Shown in pieces: positions 57,526-64,000 of a stretch of 64,000 nt of DNA. The stretch covers positions 2,660,483 to 2,724,482 of the forward strand of contig NW_021167081.1 of NCBI RefSeq assembly GCF_003711515.1, written 5' to 3'. How positions within the stretch are numbered: the first letter of the stretch is position 1; each line of letters begins with the position of its first letter. The position numbers were made by a program, and so were the translations under genes. The notes beneath the pieces were generated by a model that was given only the letters and a program-made list of their open reading frames with translations, was not told the DNA's origin and did no database searches. The DNA comes from Sodiomyces alkalinus F11 (taxonomy: Eukaryota; Ascomycota; Sordariomycetes; Glomerellales; Plectosphaerellaceae).

Positions 57526-58800
57526 AGGAATGCTAGCATAGCCACCACGAAGGTACCGCGGTTTATAATAAAGTATAAGAATATCTGTTAATATTACTAA
57601 TAATATCCTTGGAGTATATCCTTCGAGTACCTTCGTACTCGAACAAAGGATATCTTGCCCGTAAGCCTAGACCATTCGAGTTAGATAAAGGAATACGTCT
57701 TAGACAAAGAATTACGTCTTAGAAAAAGGATTACGTCTTAGACAAAGGATTACGTTATTATTACGATCTCCATCCCTTTATAAAGACAGACGATCTTGAT
57801 CCCTTTACAAAGAAGGAAATAATAAAGGATATTAACCCGTCCCCTCGGTTCGGTTCTTCCTTCCTTGATTCTTCTTCTTTATCGCTTTTATATAATCCAT
57901 ACGCGCGCCGAAATTCTACTATTATAATCCTATTATTACTATCTATTTTTCCACCGCTTTTCGCGACTTTCGTCCCTTCCACTTATCCGTAATCCTTAAA
58001 AGGCTATAAGCCCGAAAAAGCTCGACTAAAGTCTTAAAATAAAGTATTCCTTAATTGCCTACGGTCGTAAGTTAAAAAGAGAAGCCCCCGATTCTAAATA
58101 ATAGTCCCTATTCCTCTCCGATATTCCACTTTATATACTACTAACACTTTCTACCTATCTTTATACCGACCTACCTACTTATATTTACGTATCTACGATT
58201 CGAACGATTAGTCGGCCTAGTCATACGCTTATAAATCTATAATCAGAAAGTATATAAAAGCTATAATTACGTCAATTAAATAGGGGCACTCTGTATTCTT
58301 TATGTACAGATACTATAACCACTATACTATAATAGCTATTCTAGTTATACTACTAGAATACCTTTCTGTACTTATAAGTCTTTAGTTCTTTTACTAGGAT
58401 TTCTACTTATATATTTCCGACCATAGAATTCTATATAAATATCGTGTTTTCTACGCGACCGTGAATCCCCTTGTTGCGCAAACACCTATTTTAGGATCCT
58501 CGCGAATAATGAAATTATACCGGCTGCACTTTAGACCCGTTAGAATAAAGGAATACTATCTCTAGAAATAAAGGAATTCTGTTATTCGTACATACGGGTA
58601 TCGTTTTCTTTATCTAGAAAGCCGTGTTCCCTCTTTTAGAATAAAGAACTATATACCGACTCTATTTTAGACCCGCACGAATAAAGGTATCGCTATAGTA
58701 ACCGCCCGTGCATAGAATAAAAAAAAGAATAAACAAAAGGACTATTTTCCTTATTTATATTATAGCTTCTTTAGTTCTTATCCAACATAAATAAATTAAA
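57526..58800. other. Unassigned stretch with a hairpin and short tandem repeats
   Basis: Contains a hairpin at 57617-57652 (TTCGAGTAC-CTTC-GTACTCGAA nested in ATATCC/GGATAT) and four 18-19-bp units of AAAGGATTACGTCTTAGAC at 57685-57755. Farther right are Pyr-rich DNA and three loose copies of TTAGACCCG..GAATAAAGG (58530-58690). No convincing coding; the open minus-strand stretch 57761-57982 has no family features. Confidence 0.5.
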
Positions 58801-60420
58801 TGCCGTTTAGAAGCCCTTAAGATACCCGTATAGGCAGGACTTAAAGATAGTAATATAAAGAAGCTTAAGGGTAGTCAGGACTATTAGACCTAGACGATAG
58901 CTATATATGTCTATATTATATATAAGGGAAAGCTTTAAGAAAAGCGTATAAAACACCTGCCTTTAGATACCTTTAATAAGGCTAAAGAAGAAGATTGAAA
59001 GGTTACCAGAGATTTACTCTCCGTTCTATAAGACGGGTCCCTAACGTGGGTTTAGGACCTTAATTTTACTTTAGAAATCTAGGAAAAGCTAAAGTCCCTA
59101 TATAAGAAAAAAGGGTTTTAAGCTAACTATAACGTCCTTACGTTGTTCTTTAACCTAAATATCTTAGAATTCTCTATACTTAAGGACTTTGTATATAAAG
59201 TCTAAGAAAGACTAATTATCTTTCGAGGAAGGGATATTATACTACCCGATAAAGTGGTTTTTATCTAGACCCTAAACCGTCTTAATAAGCGTTACGATAT
59301 AGGTACTATATACATTACGTAGGCCCTTCAGTATAATATCGATAGTTATATATTCGATACAATTATTTCGGAACTAATGAACGCGTTAAGGGAAATCGGC
59401 TCTTCTACTTCGAAGGCCCTGCTTATAAAAGCCTAGAAAAATCAGAAGAATTAGAAAAAGAATCAGAAGAAATAGTCTAATAGCGGCTAGAAAAACGTCT
59501 TCTATAGTAACTATAAAAGGCCAAGGTATTGGCCGATAAACTATTATTTTCTTTACCCGGAAACAGCCCTCGTAGGCTAGGTGCTTTTAGGTTTAGCGAA
59601 AAATACCTAAAAGCGGGTAAATAAAAATAAAAAGCCCCCGAAGACGGTACTGTCGAAGCTATCGTTATAAGAGTCTAGAATACTTAATTTCTTTTATTAG
59701 TACGAGTAATACAAGCTCCTAAGAAAATAAGTAATAACAAGACTATTAATTTAGTCTCTAATTTACCCCTTACGGAGGAGCCTTTTATAGAAGAACAAGA
59801 AGAATAAGAATAAGAATTAAAAGAAGAAAAAGAAGAAAAGGAAGATTAAAAAGAAGAAGAAGACTCGGATAATGAAGTTCTTTTTTAAGACATTCCTATT
59901 ATGTCTAAACCCTCTTATCTCCCGGGCCCTTACGCGGAAGACCTAATAGATATTAAACAGGTATTTATCCTTAAAAATAAACGATAAATAAATAAAACCC
60001 CTTAAAATAGTAATATAAATATAGAACGGGTAGTAGAAAAGATTAATAGGATTTCACATATTAACTTAACTTTGAAATTCTATATCGATAGTGGCGCTAT
60101 AGTATACGTAGCAGTAAATAAAACGCTCTTTTCTACGTATACAACTACTTAAAGTACTACTAGTTAGGGTAATACAAATAAAATAAACATAATAGGTACT
60201 AGTAACGAATATATTAAATTCAGGGATTTAGGAAGAATACTACTACTTGAGAACTGCTTACATAATCCCGAATTAGGTACTAATATTATCAGCCTTCCTA
60301 TCCTAGATAAAAAGAAAATCTACGGCCTTATAGGAAATAACTAGCTTATTCTATTCTAAAATAACTAAAATAAAACTACTAACATTTTTACAAGAGCCGT
60401 TTTATATAATAGGCTTTACT
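58800..60420 (+). pseudogene. Second Copia-type relic: gag and protease only
   Basis: Plus-strand gag with NYNVLTLFFNLNILEFS, DIILPDKVVFIQTLNRLNK and a knuckle remnant YSNYKRPRYWP (59505-59535; Cys and His now Tyr). Then a Glu/Lys-rich linker (59760-59870) and protease FYIDSGAIVYVAVNK at 60083-60127, with the DSG box intact. The Copia style (DSGA-hV followed by LEN-L--P-L) is recognisable to about 60350. No integrase or RT follows before LINE C. Not closely similar to the 991-7370 element. Confidence 0.72.
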
Positions 60421-60986
60421 AGGTTTCAGCACGGGCCCTAATGTATAGGGCGGTAATAGGGTCATCGTCACGGTTCTTATAGCCCTATAATGCTATAAAT
60501 ATAACAGGAATAAAGAAGACTATTCTAGATAAAAGAAAAGAGATAAAGAAATAGATTCTAAAACAAATAAACAAATAGATTCTAAAAGAAATAAAAAATA
60601 GATTCAAGGAATAAAGGGACTGATTCAATAAATAAAGAAATAGTCAGGCACACAGAATACGGTCTTAGAAAATACCCGCTTAAAGACCCACTCTTTAGGG
60701 GTATAGGTCGTGGAATAAAGAAAAGAAGAACCGGCAGAATAAAGAATAGAATAAAGAGACCGAAATGACCGTCGGAAAAGAATAAATAGAAAAGACAATA
60801 TAACGCTATAGCACTACAGGATAGGTTATATTAACCCCACTGCTTTAAAATATATAAATAGAGATGCTATAAATATATCTAAAGATTATATAGGAGAAAT
60901 ATATAGGTATAAAGCCTATAGAAAAAGCAAGTTAGCTACGCTTATAAATAAACAATCTGTTAATAAATATAAGGAAGTTTCCTACC
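60421..60986. other. AT-rich stretch with short repeats before LINE C
   Basis: CA/TG are less depleted than in neighbours. AATAGATTCTAAAA-type units recur at 60550-60630, and GAATAAAG recurs several times to 60760. No coding or RNA gene was recognised. Confidence 0.4.
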
Positions 60987-63908
60987 TTTTTTTTTAATTC
61001 ATTACGCGCATGCAGCCCTAAAGCTATGGCGCGGCGCCTATCGCCCTAAGGGCTAAAGGCTATCAGAAGCTAGGTATAGTAAAATAGAGCGTAGTACTAA
61101 TAAATACAGGAAATCCTCCGTAATAGTCTTGCCTAATAGACCTAATAGATAAATAAAACCAAAGTAAAATAACTAGACCGCAGAGTCCGAGGTTTACGCC
61201 CTGTACTACTCCGCCGAAGCTATTTTAGGGGCTAAAAGATAGGCCTAGAAGGCCTGTATTCCTCTTTTAGTATCGAATACTAGTGGTAGAGATAGCGGTA
61301 GGCCTGCTAGGGCTTCCCATAGGGCTCTTCGTTTGTTTTTATAAAAAGGGCAGGAAAGAATAACGTATGCTGTATCCTGTATAGGGGAGCCGGGATAGGA
61401 ATAGCGGTCGTTAGCGTAGTTTTAGGCCCTTTTATAGTTGGTTGTTAGGTCTCCGAAGCCGGCTTTTAACTGCGTAAAAGCCAATTTTACCCACCTAGGG
61501 CCTTATATTAGTAGTGGTTTTCGGGAGAAACGGAGGTTATCGCGGACTAGTCGCCTATATAGGCGGCCTAATCGAACCGATTTACCTCTTTTCTCCTCCT
61601 CCTCTTCGTGATTCCACAGGGTTTTCTAGTCTTACATAAGGGCTTTATTTACCCGGCGTTTTAGGTGGCTAAGGGTAACTAAGCTAACGGATTGAGTGGC
61701 TTTTTCGGGGTTTAACGCCCCTTTAGCTACCTTATCCGCTAGTTCGTTCCCTTTTATCCCCACGTGCGAGGGGCACCACCACACGGAAACGGATATGCCT
61801 AGTTATTTAAGGCGTGAAATCAGGTCTTTAGCCTCTATAGCCCACTATAAGGTGCGCTAAAGCTTTTGAATAGCCGCCTGGGAATCACTAACAGTATAGC
61901 ACTTTAGGGGCCTCGGCGTCTGCTCGAGGGCAGCGTAAAGAGCCTAGAGAATAGCGTATAATATAGCGTCCGCGACTTCGGCCGCGGCTCCTAGGTTAAA
62001 GCCTATAGCTTTACAAGGCCTTCCAGCTTTAGTCCACTATATTACAGCGGCTATAGCCTGAGAAGGCCCTATAGAGGGCCTAGTAGGGTGGCCTAGAGAG
62101 CCGTCGGTGTAGAAAACAGCAGCCCATTCCCCTAGGCCTTATTAAAGTTCAGCGAGGGCTTCGAGGTGAGCTGTTTTCTAATCGGGTATATCGGGGCCGG
62201 TATCTATAGGCCGGTATTTAAGGGGGAAAAAGGGTCTTAAGTCCGCTACAGGCTCCGAGGCCCAGGGGGCCTCCCACCTAGCTAATAGACCCTCGATATC
62301 CTAAGACTAACCTACTAAAGCCACTGTTTCTAGGCCTAGCCTATATAGTTATATGGTAGGCTATAGGCTCTAAAGAAGGGCGAGGTGTTCCTCGTTTTCG
62401 TTTAGTAGGAGCTAGTGTCTAATAGGGTGGTTCGGTAGGAATTTTAAAGTCCTAAAGGCATAAAGCCTATTAGACCTAGTTAACCTAACCGCCGCTAGGG
62501 GGACTACTGCTTCGAGTTCTAGGGGTCGTAAAGGGGCCCCTCTAAAGGCCCCTAGGGCCCGGACTAAAGCGCCGTACTGTAGGCGTTCTAGACGGTCTAC
62601 TAGGTGTTTGTTAGGTGATTTAGGGTCCCACCAGAGCTATAAGCCAAAGTCAGCTAAGGAGGCGATACAGGCTGTATATAGCTAGCGTAGGGCCTTAAAA
62701 GAAAGGCCTCTCTTCGAGCTAGCTAGCCTGTGTAACCTGTTTAGGGCCCCTGAAGCTGAATTTAGGCGTTTTTCGACGTGGGATTTAAAGGATAGCTTAG
62801 GATCGAACCAGACCCCTAGCCACCTACTAACACCTAGCACGGGTTTAACTAGGTGCCCCCCATAGTAACTAGAGTGTCTTCTTTAGAACGTCTTCGGTGG
62901 AAGTGAATAAGCTCTGTTTTTTCAGGTTTAAAGAGGACTTAGTTAACTTTTACTACGTCGAAAAGGGAGGCTACGGCTTTTTCTAGGGTTTTACAGTTCT
63001 TCCTAGTCAACGTAGATACTATAAATAGCTGGAAATCGTCGATATAGGATAGCTAAAGGCTATGAAACTCCGGCCCCGCTATAACCCTCCTAATATAAAT
63101 TAGGAATAGGATAGGAGAAACCGGGGAGCCTTATAGAACCCCTATATTTAGGGGGGTAGGCTATTAAACCTGCCCCTCGAAGGCTAATTAGATACGACTA
63201 TTTTCTATAAAAGAGGCTACCTATTTAACTAGGTTCGGGGGTAGTTATAGTTCTTAAAGAGTCCTGAGTAGCTAAGGACGGGCGACGTAATCGAAGGCTT
63301 CTTTAATATCTAAAAATAGTATAGAAATCACCGGATTCTAGCGTGATTTACGCTATTTTTCGATATAGTAGAGGAGGAGAAGGGCCGTATCGATAGCAGA
63401 GCGTTATTTTCTACCCCCTATTTAACTAGGGTGTAGAAGGTCGTCGCGGGTATTAGCTATAAAGCGAAGTCTAGCAGCTATAACCCTCTTAAGGACTTTA
63501 CCTAAGCAGTTTAGAAGGGCTATAATCTAATAAGACTTAGATTTAGAATAGTCCTTCTTCCCTAGCTTCGGTAAAACGACCCCTAGGGCTTCCTTCTAGC
63601 AGGTAGGGTAGTGGCCTGCTAAAAGTAGGGCTGAATAGGCTTATATAAAGAACCCAGGGATAACCTTATAGGCCTGTTAGATCGGTTTTAGGGTAATCCT
63701 ATTAGGCCCTAGGGCTTTTCCCTTAGTAGCTCCGAATATAGCGCGCTGTAGTTTAGCAGCCTAGAGGCTAGGCCACTCCCACGGTCTTCCAAGGCCCTTA
63801 CTGCGTGATCTAGTTAGGCTCTAGGGGCCGTTCGAAGGGTAGGAGCGGCCTAGGCCCCCTGAAGGGCGTATAAATACAGGGGCTTCAGGGGCGTCGGTGG
63901 AGGAAGAA
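60987..63908 (-). mobile_element. LINE C: third Tad1-like LINE copy
   Basis: Starts with a T9 tail (60987-60995) and the 3' UTR block ATGCAGCCCTAAAGCTAT (61010-61027). Collinear with LINE A from its 3' end to the equivalent of 24785: RNase H with YTDGSLG (near 62100) and AD-E-YAI (near 61970), and RT with YIDDF (near 63030-63044). It keeps the 3' UTR without the Gy1 insertion, so it gives the empty-site version of LINE A around 12856/21977. Broken at 63909 by an LTR insertion. Confidence 0.88.
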
Positions 63909-64000
63909 TGTTAAATGGGTAGTCGTAAAGAGTGAAAAGGTAGGGTTAAGTAAGGAACTAGGTGTGATCACGATAGGATCACGATAGGGAGAGTATAGGG
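63909..64000 (-). mobile_element. Start of an inverted Gy1-family LTR, running out of the window
   Basis: TGTTAAATGGGTAGTCG opens the reverse complement of the Gy1 LTR end (AAAGAGTGAAAAGGTAGGGT follows). GATCACGATAG is duplicated locally (63967-63988). The insertion lies in the GAA-rich tract of LINE C. Whether it is a solo LTR or a full element cannot be seen. Confidence 0.85.

Noticed and set aside
57761..57982. Minus-strand ORF of 73 codons
   Set aside because: Lys/Glu/Ser-rich low-complexity sequence with no motif or conserved neighbour.
1..64000. CRISPR array, bacterial operons, riboswitches
   Set aside because: No regularly spaced direct repeats or bacterial signals; introns, RIP and retrotransposon content show a fungal nuclear sequence.

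Overview
This window looks like the edge of a gene-bearing region in a filamentous ascomycete (Pezizomycotina-type) that runs into more than 60 kb of nested, inactivated retrotransposons. The only host gene recognised is at the left end: a minus-strand TFIIF beta subunit gene with two short fungal-type introns, whose 3' end lies outside the window. From about position 991 to 64000 almost everything is transposon-derived. The DNA is extremely rich in TpA and poor in CpA/TpG (for example 4261-4320 has 13 TA, 0 CA and 1 TG by eye), and most reading frames are broken by TAA/TAG where Gln or Trp codons are expected. That is the footprint of repeat-induced point mutation (RIP, CpA to TpA), and it explains why no long ORF survives.

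Layout. (1) 1-709 TFIIF beta; 710-985 its upstream region. (2) 991-7370 a full-length Ty1/Copia element with 275-bp LTRs and target duplication AGTTC; a second LTR of the same family sits inverted inside its 5' LTR. (3) 7376-12672 poorly assignable RIPed DNA with tandem repeats and an unrecognised minus-strand coding relic at 11600-12590. (4) A Tad1-like LINE (LINE A, minus) runs from its 3' tail at 12673 to its ORF1 near 27000 and is split by a 9.1-kb chromovirus-type Ty3/Gypsy element (Gy1, 12857-21976, duplication ATAGG). (5) 27000-28800 an oppositely oriented LINE ORF1 relic. (6) A second LINE copy, in pieces at 28811-31038, 47760-49012 and 56751-57525 (probably one insertion), is broken by Gypsy element G1 (31039-about 35990, minus) and by G4 (49013-56750, minus, duplication TAGGT). 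(7) Gypsy G2 (about 35990-46600, plus) is broken by a SINE (37857-38332) and by Gypsy G3 (39320-46224, plus, same family as G4). (8) 58800-60420 a Copia gag-protease relic; 60987-63908 a third LINE copy (LINE C), itself interrupted at 63909 by an inverted Gy1-family LTR that leaves the window.

Two observations stand out. First, 37857-38332 has all parts of a SINE: a tRNA-like head with good A and B boxes at its exact 5' end, an A-rich tail, and a 12-bp target duplication. Its last ~45 bp match the 3' end of the LINE family present three times here, which points to a LINE/SINE pair. Second, three separate Gypsy lineages (Gy1, G1, G3/G4) each carry an extra ORF on the antisense strand between the chromodomain end of pol and the 3' LTR. 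The three ORFs are not obviously related to each other; two look coiled-coil and basic. Boundaries set by LTR ends and target duplications are firm to the base; coding-domain limits are approximate because of RIP.
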